A stretch of DNA of 37,928 nucleotides from Bacteroidota bacterium (GTDB lineage Bacteria; Bacteroidota; Bacteroidia; AKYH767-A; OLB10), in NCBI GenBank assembly GCA_024638565.1, contig JAHEKC010000004.1:29863-67790 (forward strand), read 5' to 3'. Below the pieces are notes generated by a model, which was not told the origin of the DNA, made no database searches, and was given only the letters and a program-made list of their open reading frames with translations. Within the stretch, counting starts at the first letter, position 1; every line of letters starts with the position of its first letter. This document shows, in pieces, positions 19,994 to 29,906 of this stretch. The translations under genes and the position numbers were made by a program.

Positions 19994-22900
19994 ATGGATA
20001 ACTTCAAGAGACTCAATAACCTGATTGGCTGGCTGGTGTTTGCCATCGCAGCCGTCGTTTTTGTCCTTTGCATCGAAGAAACGGGCAGTTTCTGGGACTG
20101 TGGTGAATTCATCGCCGCGGCATACAAGCTGCAGGTGGGGCATCCACCGGGTGCCGCCCTTTTCCTCGTGATGGGCCGCATCGCCTCCCTGTTCGCAGGA
20201 GGCAACGTGGAGCTGGTGCCGGTCACGGTCAATGTCATGTCAGCAATTTCCAGCGCCTTTGCCGTGCTGTTCCTGTTCTGGACCATCTCGCTGCTGGCCC
20301 GGAAGCTTTTTAAGAAAAACGAAAATGGCGGGTACACCGGTGCGCAGACGCTCACCATCATGGGCAGCGCCGCGGTGGGGGCCCTGGCCTATACATTCTG
20401 TGATTCGTTCTGGTTCTCCGCCGTGGAAGGTGAGGTATATGCCATGTCGCAGTTCTTCACCGCGCTGGTATTCTGGGCCATGCTCAAATGGGAAAGCGTA
20501 GCCAATGAGCGGCACGCAGACAGGTGGATCATCCTGATCGCATACCTCATGGGGCTTTCCATCGGCGTACACCTGCTGAACCTGCTTTGTATCCCTGCTC
20601 TCGCCTTCATCTATTACTTCAAGAAATACAAGGTCAGCCGCACCGGGATCTTTGCCACCGCAGGCATCGGAATCCTGATTTTGGTTATTGTACAGTACGG
20701 CATCATTGCCGGGTTCATCAAGATCGGTGCGTATTTCGACCTGCTGTTCGTCAACTCCTTCGGCATGCCGTTCTGGTCTGGTTTTATCATATTCATCGTG
20801 CTGATAGCCGCGGCAGTTGTGTGGGGGCTGATCTACACCAAGCGTACCAACAGGCCCATATGGAATACCGCCATCCTCTGCATTTCCTTTATCATGGTCG
20901 GCTATTCATCATTCGCCATGACTGCCATCCGCTCTGTCGCCAATCCCCCGATGGACGAGAACGATCCTGAAAATGCCTTTAACCTGCTCAGCTACATCAA
21001 CCGTGAGCAGTACGGCGACCGTCCGCTGGGATTCGGACAGCATTACAATGCGCAGATCATCCGCCAGGATGACGGCGCCATGACCTATACCGCCCTGGAC
21101 GGGAAGTACGTGGAGACCGGCCGTAAGCTGGTTCCCGTTTATGAACCAGCCAAGACGACCATTTTTCCGCGCATGTACAGTGCACAACCGAACCACGTGC
21201 GCGTGTACAAGGAATGGACGAACATCCAGGGGGATGCCACCCCCACCATGGGGCAGAATATCAAGTTTTTCTTTTCCTACCAGATGGGATGGATGTACCT
21301 GCGGTATTTCATGTGGAATTTCGCGGGGCGCCAGAACGACCTGCAGGGCCATGGCGGCATCCTGCGCGGCAACTGGCTGAGCGGTGTCGACTTTATAGAC
21401 CGCATGCGACTGGGCCCGCAGGAAAGCCTTCCCGGAAGCATGACCAACAATGCGGCTTATAACCGGTTTTACTTCCTGCCGCTGATCCTTGGATTGCTGG
21501 GTATGTTCTTTCACTTCAAGAGAGACCGGCACGATGCGTTTATCGTGATGCTGCTATTTATCATGACCGGGATCGCCATCGTGGTGTACCTGAACCAGTA
21601 CCCCTTGCAGCCACGCGAACGGGATTACGCATACGCGGGTTCATTTTATGCCTTCACCATCTGGATCGGCCTGGCGGTTGCGGCCATTGGTGAGTGGCTT
21701 TCGAAGAAAGTAAAGCCGGCCGCGGCGGTGAGCATGGCCACGGCGGCCTGTATACTCACCGGCCCCGTGCTGATGGCCAGTGAAGGGTGGGATGACCATG
21801 ACCGTTCACACACCTTTACCTCGCGGGATTTCGCGGCGAACTACCTCAATTCGTGTGCACCCAATGCCGTCATCTTCACCAACGGCGACAACGATACCTT
21901 CCCGCTCTGGTATGCACAGGAGGTGGAAGGCATCCGTACGGATGTACGTGTGGTCAACCTGAGCCTGCTGAATACCGACTGGTACATAGACCAGATGAAG
22001 CGCAAGGCCTATGATTCCGAACCGGTACCCTTTTCCTGGGAGCACCGGCAGTATGTGCAGGGTACACGCGACTATGTACCGTATTACGACCGCAAGATCA
22101 AGCAGCGCATCAACCTGGCCGAAGTAATGGAGTTTATCAAGAGCGATAGCCCATCGGCGAAAGCCACCACCGCTGGTGGCAATGACGTGAACTATTTTCC
22201 CACCAAGAAGTTTACCGTTCCCGTGGACCGGGAGGCCGTGATCCGTAATGGCGTCGTGGCTGCTGAAGACATTCCTCGGATCCTGCCCAGCATCGAATTT
22301 GACGTAACCAAGAACTACCTGCTCAAGGCCGACCTGATGATCCTGGACCTGGTGGCCTTCAATGACTGGACCCGTCCGATCTATTTCGCCGTGACCGTGG
22401 GCGACGACAATTACATGAACCTCCAGGAGTACTTCCAGCTGGAAGGCCTTGCGTACCGGCTTGTCCCCATCAGGACACCGCAATCGAACAGCGGCCAGAC
22501 CGGCAGGGTGAACACGGAAGTCATGTATGACAACATGATGAACGACTTCCGCTGGGGCAATATGAACGACCCGCGCGTGTACCTGAACCAGAACAACCAG
22601 AACATGGCCATGAACTTCCGGAATAATTTCGCACGGCTGGCCGAGTCCCTGCTGGATGAGGGGAAACGCGACTCTTCCCTCAGCGTTCTTGACAAATGCC
22701 TGGAAGTCATGCCTGACAAAACAGTTCCGTTCAACCTGTTTGTCCTGCGGATTGCCGACGGGTATTACGATGCCGCTAAATACGACGTCAATACCGGCAC
22801 ACCCATTGTACCCATCACGCCCGAGCTGGAGCGGCGTGACAAATCAGTGAGCCATGCCATCAGCATGGGGAATGCAGTGGTTAACCGGCTGGCCGATATC

Positions 22901-23092
22901 ACCGAAGACGACCTCCATTACTTTCTTTCACTCAAAGGCACGAAATGGCACAAGGGCATTGAACGGGATATGAACCAGTCCATGGCCGTTTTCCAGGAAC
23001 TGTATCGGATGGCGCAGAAGGCTAACCAGGATTCGCTGGCCTCCGACCTCGAACGGCGGTTCGCCGTGCTTTCACAGCGCTACAACCAATGA
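19994..23092 (+). CDS. DUF2723 / GT117-type multi-pass membrane protein
   Basis: ATG 19994; MDNFKRLNNLIGWLVFAIAAVVFVLCIEETGSFWDCGEFIAAAYKLQVGHPPGAALFLVMGRIASLFA is characteristic of DUF2723; NQYPLQPRERDYAYAGSFYAFTIWIGLAV. Confidence 0.92.
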   Translation: MDNFKRLNNLIGWLVFAIAAVVFVLCIEETGSFWDCGEFIAAAYKLQVGHPPGAALFLVMGRIASLFAGGNVELVPVTVNVMSAISSAFAVLFLFWTISLLARKLFKKNENGGYTGAQTLTIMGSAAVGALAYTFCDSFWFSAVEGEVYAMSQFFTALVFWAMLKWESVANERHADRWIILIAYLMGLSIGVHLLNLLCIPALAFIYYFKKYKVSRTGIFATAGIGILILVIVQYGIIAGFIKIGAYFDLLFVNSFGMPFWSGFIIFIVLIAAAVVWGLIYTKRTNRPIWNTAILCISFIMVGYSSFAMTAIRSVANPPMDENDPENAFNLLSYINREQYGDRPLGFGQHYNAQIIRQDDGAMTYTALDGKYVETGRKLVPVYEPAKTTIFPRMYSAQPNHVRVYKEWTNIQGDATPTMGQNIKFFFSYQMGWMYLRYFMWNFAGRQNDLQGHGGILRGNWLSGVDFIDRMRLGPQESLPGSMTNNAAYNRFYFLPLILGLLGMFFHFKRDRHDAFIVMLLFIMTGIAIVVYLNQYPLQPRERDYAYAGSFYAFTIWIGLAVAAIGEWLSKKVKPAAAVSMATAACILTGPVLMASEGWDDHDRSHTFTSRDFAANYLNSCAPNAVIFTNGDNDTFPLWYAQEVEGIRTDVRVVNLSLLNTDWYIDQMKRKAYDSEPVPFSWEHRQYVQGTRDYVPYYDRKIKQRINLAEVMEFIKSDSPSAKATTAGGNDVNYFPTKKFTVPVDREAVIRNGVVAAEDIPRILPSIEFDVTKNYLLKADLMILDLVAFNDWTRPIYFAVTVGDDNYMNLQEYFQLEGLAYRLVPIRTPQSNSGQTGRVNTEVMYDNMMNDFRWGNMNDPRVYLNQNNQNMAMNFRNNFARLAESLLDEGKRDSSLSVLDKCLEVMPDKTVPFNLFVLRIADGYYDAAKYDVNTGTPIVPITPELERRDKSVSHAISMGNAVVNRLADITEDDLHYFLSLKGTKWHKGIERDMNQSMAVFQELYRMAQKANQDSLASDLERRFAVLSQRYNQ

Positions 23093-23102
23093 CGGGCATC
23101 TG

Positions 23103-23720
23103 ATGCTCCGCCCCGTCAGGCCGCCTTTCCTTTACAGGAAGCTGCATTCCCAACTCACCTGGCGGTTTCCCGCCGATGACCAGGCTGTTTACCTGACGTT
23201 CGACGACGGGCCCGTGCCGGGCGCGACAGATCACGTGCTGGACCTGCTGAAGCAGTATAATGCCAAAGCCACGTTCTTCTGCGTGGGCAAGAACATTGAA
23301 GAGCACCCGAACGAGTTCGACCGCATCAAGGCAGAAGGGCATACGGCAGGAAACCATACCTACCATCACCTCAACGGCTGGAGGACCTCCGACAAGCTAT
23401 ACCTTGACAGCGCGGAGCGCGCCCGATCCCTGGTAGGCAACGGCCTTTTCAGGCCGCCATATGGCAGGATCAGCCGGTCGCAGGTACGCATGCTGATGCC
23501 GCGCTACCAAATCATCATGTGGAGCGTGCTCAGTTATGATTACGACCATGAGGTGACGCCAGAGGCCTGCCTCCGCAACGTGATAAGCCACGCGGCATCC
23601 GGTTCCATTGTCGTTTTCCATGACAGCTACAAGGCCGCTGAAAACCTGGAATACGTCCTGCCAAGGGTCCTGCAGCATTTCAAGGAGAAGGGGTATGCTT
23701 TCAAAAGCATACCGGTTTAA
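23103..23720 (+). CDS. Polysaccharide deacetylase family (NodB homology) protein
   Basis: VYLTFDDGPVPGATDHVLDLLKQYNAKATFFCVGKNIE, HTAGNHTYHHLNGW, LFRPPYGRI. Confidence 0.93.
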   Translation: MLRPVRPPFLYRKLHSQLTWRFPADDQAVYLTFDDGPVPGATDHVLDLLKQYNAKATFFCVGKNIEEHPNEFDRIKAEGHTAGNHTYHHLNGWRTSDKLYLDSAERARSLVGNGLFRPPYGRISRSQVRMLMPRYQIIMWSVLSYDYDHEVTPEACLRNVISHAASGSIVVFHDSYKAAENLEYVLPRVLQHFKEKGYAFKSIPV

Positions 23721-23910
23721 AGATATGATGCCGCATTGGTCAGATAATTTTTTCTGTCCAGTTATTAATACTAAATACCTGATGTTTAATGCTCAAGTAT
23801 GGAAGTACGGATATCCTTATACATTAAGAATCAGGTATGAAGTATTGGGCGTTTGTATTTTTACGAAAATCCGATGTCAGGAAGGAAATTAAAATCACCC
23901 GGCACCACTG

Positions 23911-24594
23911 TTAGTGCTGCCGCTTCCCCCTCCCTTCGACAACAACACAAAACTCCCCTTTCGCCTTCTTCTCCCCGTAGTGCGCCGCCAGTTCGCCCAG
24001 CGACCCCCGGCGTGTTTCCTCGAACTTCTTCGTCAGTTCCCGGGACACGCTCGCTTTCCGGCTGTCGCCAAGATGGGAAGCGAGATCCTTGAGCGTCCTG
24101 CCAATCCGGTGGGGTGACTCGTAAAACACCATGGTCCGGGACTCGTCGGCCAGCGCACCAAGGGCGGTAGCTCTTCCCTTGCGTACCGGGAGGAATCCCT
24201 CGAAGGTAAACCGGTCACAGGGCAGGCCCGAGCAGACCAGGGCCACGGGAAATGCGGACGCGCCCGGCAGGCATTCCACGTCTATCTCATTGCGCAGGCA
24301 TTCCCGGACCAGGTAAAAACCCGGGTCGCTGATACCCGGCATACCGGCATCGCTAACCAGCGCCACGGTTTTTCCTTCCCCGATCATGCGAACAACCTCA
24401 GGAGTCGTATGTTTTTCGTTGAAGGCGTGGTGCGAAAGGGCTTTCTTCTTAATGTCGTAATGGTCCAGCAACACCCGGCTGACGCGGGTATCCTCGGCCA
24501 GGATCACGTCGGCCGACCGGAGGGTCTCCACGGCCCTGTAGGTAAAGTCACCCAGGTTGCCTATGGGTGTGGGTACGATGAAAAGCTTGGCCAC
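23911..24594 (-). CDS. rsmI: 16S rRNA (cytidine(1402)-2'-O)-methyltransferase
   Basis: MAKLFIVPTPIGNLGDFTYRAVETLRSADVILAEDTRVSRVLLDHYDI; VSDAGMPGISDPGFYLV. Confidence 0.96.
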   Translation of the reverse strand: MAKLFIVPTPIGNLGDFTYRAVETLRSADVILAEDTRVSRVLLDHYDIKKKALSHHAFNEKHTTPEVVRMIGEGKTVALVSDAGMPGISDPGFYLVRECLRNEIDVECLPGASAFPVALVCSGLPCDRFTFEGFLPVRKGRATALGALADESRTMVFYESPHRIGRTLKDLASHLGDSRKASVSRELTKKFEETRRGSLGELAAHYGEKKAKGEFCVVVEGRGKRQH

Positions 24595-24666
24595 GGCCGT
24601 AAAAATGCGAAAGACCGGGTGAATGACGAATACCTGAACGATACACCGGAAAGGAATCGTGGCGGG

Positions 24667-25380
24667 CTAACGCTTCAGCACCCTCCGGTAAACGGCTTCC
24701 CGGCCGCGTAAACGGACTTCCACGATATATATTCCCGGGGACAGCACACCGGCCTGCATACGCCCCTTATAGGGCCGTGACAGGCACAGCTCGCCCAGCA
24801 CATTAAAAATTCTTACGCGTTCAATTAATTCCGGTGATTCCGTAAGGACCTCAAATCCATCTGAAAAGGGATTCGGCGATAATGTAAACGACTGGTTATG
24901 TGGCCCTACCGGTGCAACCAGCGTCAGGATGGGATTGAAGCAGACGGTGAGTGTATCGTAGTCGGCGGCAATGGTGGTGGAGTTGCTGCTGCGGGGCCAG
25001 ACCACCACAATGTTGCTGCCGGTTTTATACCGGGTGCTGTCATAGGTATAAGTGGTCACGAATGAAACCGTGTCATTGGGGTTGAAGTTGGAGGTCAGCC
25101 CGAAGGAAGCGATGTCCTCCTGGTATACGGATACGGCCACGGAATCCGTATTCTTCCAGGCCACGATCAGCGTATCGCCCACCTGCATGGCCGTATTGCC
25201 CACATTATGAAAGGTCACCTGCATGGTCACCAGCTGCTGGTGAAACACGGTGTCCGGGCACACCTGGAATCCTGCCAGTTGCGTGATGGAAACCAGCGGG
25301 GTGGCACCCTGCCCGTGACCCTGTCGGGGCAGCATGGCCACCTGCAAGGCCAGGAGAAGCACGATTATTCTGTTGCGCAT
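24667..25380 (-). CDS. Secreted protein with T9SS C-terminal sorting domain (CARDB-like body)
   Basis: 237 aa; signal peptide; C-terminal FTLSPNPFSDGFEVLTESPELIERVRIFNVLGELC...GVLSPGIYIVEVRLRGREAVYRRVLKR. Confidence 0.8.
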   Translation of the reverse strand: MRNRIIVLLLALQVAMLPRQGHGQGATPLVSITQLAGFQVCPDTVFHQQLVTMQVTFHNVGNTAMQVGDTLIVAWKNTDSVAVSVYQEDIASFGLTSNFNPNDTVSFVTTYTYDSTRYKTGSNIVVVWPRSSNSTTIAADYDTLTVCFNPILTLVAPVGPHNQSFTLSPNPFSDGFEVLTESPELIERVRIFNVLGELCLSRPYKGRMQAGVLSPGIYIVEVRLRGREAVYRRVLKR

Positions 25381-25472
25381 AACATCTGGTTTTACCCTTC
25401 AAAACTATGCAATAATGATCCCGGCACAGCCATCGAATTTTTAATTATCTTACGCGTTCAAAACTAAACAAT

Positions 25473-26954
25473 ATGAATACCCTGCAGGACATCGTGGCGG
25501 GCATGAACAAGGAGGAGATCCGATTCTTCAAGCTCTATGCCACCCGCTTCGCGGCAGGGGACCGCAAGGACCTGAAGCTGTTCGACTATATCCGCAAGTC
25601 GGGGAAGCGGTACGACGAGGACAAGATTTTGAACCGCCTGTACCCCGGCGGTAACAAGAATCCCTTTTACCGGCTTAAACACCGCCTGCTGAACGACCTG
25701 AACAAGAGCATTGCCGTACAGCACTTCGATGAGGATGAAACCATATCCGCGCTCCACCACCTGGCGCTCGCACGGTATTTCTTCACCCGCAACAACAACT
25801 CGACTGCGCTGCACTTTCTTCGGAAGGCGGAAGCGCGGGCACTTGCCGCGGAGAACTACGAGCTGCTGGATGTGATCTACGGCGAGTTCATCAGGCTGTC
25901 GCATGAGATGACAGGCTTCAATCCCGAGGAATATATTTCCCGGCGGAAGCAAAACAAGGATGCCATTGACCGCATCCGTGCCATCGACGACATACTGGCC
26001 GCCGTCACCTACCGGCTGAAGATCACACAGAACCTGAGCCCGGAAGAGAATCCCGTGCTGCCCATCCTCCAGCAGGCGGTTGCCGACTTCTCCAATGACA
26101 AGACCCTGGGACGGTCGCCCAAGCTGCGGTTCAAGCTATACCATGCGGTCAGCCAGATCCTGCTGCAGCGCCGCGACTACCAGACGCTGCAGGACTACCT
26201 GCTCAACACTTATCATGAGTTCAACGGTGAGAAGCTGTTCTCGAAAAGCAACCACGATACCAAGCTGCAAATGCTCACCTACCTGGTCAACGCATTATTC
26301 AAGAACAATGAACTCAGGGAAAGCCTGCGTTATGCGGAAGAGCTGCGGCGCGAAATGGAAGCGTACCATCACCTGTTATACGACAAGTACTTTTTCTTCT
26401 ATTACAATTCACTTGTCATCAACTATTCCAAACTTGACATCGACAAGGCCATCACCATCCTCGAAGACCTGCGCGATAACGAGAAAATCCGCTCCAACGC
26501 CTTCTACCAGACCTTTGTCTATATCAACCTGGTCCTTGTGCACTTCGACAAGAAGGAGTTCCGTAAGGCCATCCAGGTCCTGAACAAACTTTATATCCTG
26601 GACAGCTACCGCGATACCGACCCGGTAATCCGCTGCCGCGTGGCCGTGACCGAGCTGGTGATCCGGTATGAACTGGGTGATTTTGACCTGCTGGAATACA
26701 AGATCAGCCAGGTGCGATCAGACTTCAAGTCCTATCTCCGGCAGGCTGGTAATGAAAAAGAGCGCGAATTCATCGGAATCCTGCGCGCAGTCATCAATGC
26801 AGCTGATTTCCTGTACCATAAACCACTCGTCAGGCGCGTAAAGAAATTCCTTGCCATGCAGGGACCCCATCCTGATGAAGAAACAGAGATAATAAGCTAT
26901 AAAAACTGGCTTACAGAAAAATTCAGGCCAGTTATTGATGATTTGAGCGGGTAA
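25473..26954 (+). CDS. Conserved hypothetical helical-repeat protein
   Basis: 493 aa ORF, predominantly alpha-helical sequence (MNTLQDIVAGMNKEEIRFFKLYATRFAAGDRKDLKLFDYIRKSG...). No domain confidently recognised. Confidence 0.75.
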   Translation: MNTLQDIVAGMNKEEIRFFKLYATRFAAGDRKDLKLFDYIRKSGKRYDEDKILNRLYPGGNKNPFYRLKHRLLNDLNKSIAVQHFDEDETISALHHLALARYFFTRNNNSTALHFLRKAEARALAAENYELLDVIYGEFIRLSHEMTGFNPEEYISRRKQNKDAIDRIRAIDDILAAVTYRLKITQNLSPEENPVLPILQQAVADFSNDKTLGRSPKLRFKLYHAVSQILLQRRDYQTLQDYLLNTYHEFNGEKLFSKSNHDTKLQMLTYLVNALFKNNELRESLRYAEELRREMEAYHHLLYDKYFFFYYNSLVINYSKLDIDKAITILEDLRDNEKIRSNAFYQTFVYINLVLVHFDKKEFRKAIQVLNKLYILDSYRDTDPVIRCRVAVTELVIRYELGDFDLLEYKISQVRSDFKSYLRQAGNEKEREFIGILRAVINAADFLYHKPLVRRVKKFLAMQGPHPDEETEIISYKNWLTEKFRPVIDDLSG

Positions 26955-26996
26955 GAAATACTAAATTTGGGGGATGCCCCCGCGGCACCAGGTCGT

Positions 26997-27004
26997 TACC
27001 TTTG
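26997..27004 (+). promoter_or_regulatory. Putative Bacteroidota -7 box upstream of the PKD-domain gene
   Basis: TACCTTTG matches TAnnTTTG; a second copy, TAAATTTG, lies at 26962-26969; gene start at 27053. Confidence 0.4.
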
Positions 27005-27052
27005 TTTCCGGGTTTGGAATTCCGCCCGCATGAACCGATAAAAACAATTGCT

Positions 27053-29551
27053 ATGAAAAAAACACTACGCTTTTTACTTCTCGCGCCGGCCCTGATGGTC
27101 ATGGCGCAAACAGCTTCGGCCCAGTCGACCCAGACCTGTCTGGCGGGCTTCGGCTTCAACATCCAGGGTACCGTCGTCACATTCTTCGACTCCTCGTTTG
27201 ACAGCATCGGTACCGTCACCTCCTGGCAATGGAGCTTCGGTGACGGAACAGGTTCTACCCAGCAAAACCCCGTCCATACGTTTAACGCCATGGGCACCTA
27301 TACGGTCTGCCTGACCATCTCCACCTCTTCGGGCTGCATGGACAGCACCTGCCATGTGGTCACCATTGGCGCGGGTTGCCCGCTCACCGCCGGCATCGTG
27401 CCGGACACGCTGAATAACGTCCTGCATGCGGTGGCGAACCAAGGCACACCACCATATACCTATTCGTGGTCCCTCAACGGCAACACCATCGCGGGTGCCA
27501 ACGGCCAGACATACACACCCACGACACCGGGTCAGTATTGTGTGACGATCACGGATGCGAATAACTGTACCGCGTCTGCTTGCTATAACTTCCAGCCTTC
27601 CAGCGGCTGCTCGGTCAACGCCGCGTTCCAGACCGGCGGCGGCGGGGTAGTACACTTCTTCGGTATGGTGGCAGGGAATTACTCCTACTATACCTGGACC
27701 TTCGGCGACGGCGACACCTCCTCGGTACTCAATCCCGTTCACACCTATGCCAATCCGGGTACCTATATCGCTTGCCTGACGGCATATGACTCCACGGGAA
27801 ACGTCTGCAATTCCTATTGCGTGACGATAAACATTAATGCAGTGCCTAACGACAGCATTTGCGGAAAACTGTTCTGGGATACAAATGGCAACGGGATCAT
27901 GGATCCCGGCGAGGCAGGTATCCCCGGTGGAGTGGTAACCATTTCCGGAAACGGGGTTTTCATTACCGCACAGTCGGACAGCAACGGCTGCTATGTCGCA
28001 CCGGTGATGCCCGGTACGTACACCATCGTGTACTGCACCAGCCCGGGCAACGTGTTCACCATCCCGCTTAACGTGGACAGCGGCGGATGCGCCTACTATC
28101 ACCAGGTGGTGGTATCCATGGGCAGCAACGGCTGCGGATATAACTTCGGCATCCAGAATACAGCCGTAACCATCGAAGGCATGCTTTTCATAGACGCGAA
28201 TAACAACGGCACGCTAGACGCAGGAGAGAGCGGCATCCCCTACCAGGGTGTTTCAGTGGGAGGATATACCGCGTACTCGAATCCCGCCGGCATATATTCG
28301 GTTAACGTACCGGCCGGCACTTATACGGTGTCCTACACACCCACGGGACTGTATGCGCCCTACAGCCTGTCCACGCCGGGAAGCATTACCGTTAACGCCA
28401 CTACCGTGGGGAATACCTACGGCGGCAACCATTTCGGACTGTACATCCCGCCGGGCACGGTGAACCTTTCGGTGAACCTGAGCGCAGGTACCACCATCAC
28501 ACCGGGATTCCCTGCATGGTATTACATCCAGGTGTGCAACATTGGCATCACGCCTACAGCAGCCACGCTGACCATGAACTACGATGCCGGGCTGTCGCTC
28601 GATTATGCAAATCCGACGCAGGCATCCAACAACACGACGAACAACATCCTTACCTGGAACCTGCCTGTTATCGCACCGGGAGGCTGTGTGAACGTGTTTG
28701 TCGACTTCGATGCCTCGACGAGCTACCAGGTGGGCGCCAGCGTGGTGCAGATGGTCAATGTATCACCGGTTAGCGGCAATGATGTCGACCTGACCAACAA
28801 TGTCGATACCGTGCACCAGATCGTAACCAGCTCATGGGATCCCAACAACAAACTGTCCGTCAAGACGAACACGAATAACCCCAACGAGCAGGTGATCTCG
28901 AGCATCAACAGCAACCAGACCATCGAGTATACCGTCAACTTCCAGAATACGGGTAGCGCTCCCGCGGTCAACGTGGTGGTGCTCGACGACCTGTCGCCGG
29001 ACCTGGATGCCTCTACCTTCCAGCTGCTGGGCACGAGCCACAATTGCAACGTCACGCAGAATGGCAGCGATCTCCAGTTTGTATTCTCGAATATCATGCT
29101 CCCGGATTCGACCACGAACGAACCGGCGAGCCACGGGCATATAAATTTCAGGGTGGATGCCGTGAACGCCCTGCCCGCAGGGACCGTGATCAGCGACCAG
29201 GCAGCGATCTACTTCGATTTCAACGCGCCCGTGCTGACCAACTTCGCCAATGTCTTGCTGGTGAACCCGCTGGGCATCAACGAATCAGGAAATGACTTCC
29301 TGGGACTGACCGCCTGGCCCAACCCGACTGCCGGTACCACGCAAATTCAGTACGAACTCACAAAATCAGCTGAAGTGACAGCGGTGCTGCACGATGCATC
29401 GGGCCGCAGGGTGGCAACCCTGGAGGACCGCCAGCAGGGCCCCGGCATCCATACGATTGCATGGGATGCCTCTTCAGTAGGTACGGGTATCTACCTGCTG
29501 GAGCTGCGCGCTAACGGCCACCGGGCCCTGTACAAGCTGAGCGTATTCTGA
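27053..29551 (+). CDS. Large secreted adhesin-like protein: PKD domains, SdrD-B-like domains, conserved-repeat (DUF11/DUF7619-like) domain, T9SS sorting domain
   Basis: ATG 27053 with signal peptide; PKD WSFGDGTGSTQQNPVHTFNAMGTYTVCLTI and WTFGDGDTSSVLNPVHTYANPGTYIACLTA; SdrD-B-like GKLFWDTNGNGIMDPGEAGIPGGVV and MLFIDANNNGTLDAGESGIP; SSWDPNNKLSV; C-terminal AWPNPTAGTTQIQYELTKSAEVTAVLHDASGRRVATLEDRQQGPGIHTIAWDASSVGTGIYLLELRANG. Confidence 0.9.
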   Translation: MKKTLRFLLLAPALMVMAQTASAQSTQTCLAGFGFNIQGTVVTFFDSSFDSIGTVTSWQWSFGDGTGSTQQNPVHTFNAMGTYTVCLTISTSSGCMDSTCHVVTIGAGCPLTAGIVPDTLNNVLHAVANQGTPPYTYSWSLNGNTIAGANGQTYTPTTPGQYCVTITDANNCTASACYNFQPSSGCSVNAAFQTGGGGVVHFFGMVAGNYSYYTWTFGDGDTSSVLNPVHTYANPGTYIACLTAYDSTGNVCNSYCVTININAVPNDSICGKLFWDTNGNGIMDPGEAGIPGGVVTISGNGVFITAQSDSNGCYVAPVMPGTYTIVYCTSPGNVFTIPLNVDSGGCAYYHQVVVSMGSNGCGYNFGIQNTAVTIEGMLFIDANNNGTLDAGESGIPYQGVSVGGYTAYSNPAGIYSVNVPAGTYTVSYTPTGLYAPYSLSTPGSITVNATTVGNTYGGNHFGLYIPPGTVNLSVNLSAGTTITPGFPAWYYIQVCNIGITPTAATLTMNYDAGLSLDYANPTQASNNTTNNILTWNLPVIAPGGCVNVFVDFDASTSYQVGASVVQMVNVSPVSGNDVDLTNNVDTVHQIVTSSWDPNNKLSVKTNTNNPNEQVISSINSNQTIEYTVNFQNTGSAPAVNVVVLDDLSPDLDASTFQLLGTSHNCNVTQNGSDLQFVFSNIMLPDSTTNEPASHGHINFRVDAVNALPAGTVISDQAAIYFDFNAPVLTNFANVLLVNPLGINESGNDFLGLTAWPNPTAGTTQIQYELTKSAEVTAVLHDASGRRVATLEDRQQGPGIHTIAWDASSVGTGIYLLELRANGHRALYKLSVF

Positions 29552-29601
29552 TACAAGTAGTTCAATTCAAATTCAATTAGCTTTACTTTTCGAGAGGTTA
29601 G

Positions 29602-29635
29602 GTCCCTCCCGGTTCGCCGGGAGGGACTTTTTTTT
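29602..29635 (+). terminator. Rho-independent terminator after the PKD-domain gene
   Basis: GTCCCTCCCGG-TTCG-CCGGGAGGGAC followed by TTTTTTTT: 11-bp perfect stem, UUCG tetraloop, 8-T tract. Confidence 0.95.
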
Positions 29636-29906
29636 GGGGTTGCCACGCCCCTTTTTTTGGGGGTTGCCACGCCCCTTTTTTTGGGGGTTGCCACACCCAT
29701 TTTTTTGTGGTTGCCACGCCCATTTTTTTGCGGTTGCCACGCTCCTTTTTTGGGGGTTGCCACACCCATTTTTTTGTGGTTGCCACGCCCATTTTTTTGA
29801 GATTGCCACGCCTTTTTTGGGGTTGCCGCGCCTTTTTTGGGTTGCCACGCCCTTTTTTTGGGGGTTGCAACGGCTATCTGTTGGGGTTGGCACCCCCATT
29901 TTTGGC
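29636..29906. repeat. Tandem array of about 12 imperfect 19-24 bp units, consensus GGTTGCCACGCCC(C/A)TTTTTTTGGG
   Basis: By eye: about 10 recognisable units plus 2 degenerate end units. The block CCACACCCATTTTTTTGTGGTTGCCACGCCCATTTTTTTG recurs with a ~70 bp (3-unit) period. Confidence 0.92.

Noticed and set aside
23608-23892. 94 aa plus-strand ORF after the polysaccharide deacetylase
   Set aside because: Begins inside the deacetylase in another frame and runs into AT-rich non-coding DNA.
27074-28102. 342 aa minus-strand ORF
   Set aside because: Antisense to the PKD/SdrD-B-like adhesin, which has clear domains and a signal peptide.
29636-29906. Possible CRISPR array
   Set aside because: Units are contiguous with no unique spacers, are shorter than CRISPR repeats, and vary in length; no cas genes nearby.
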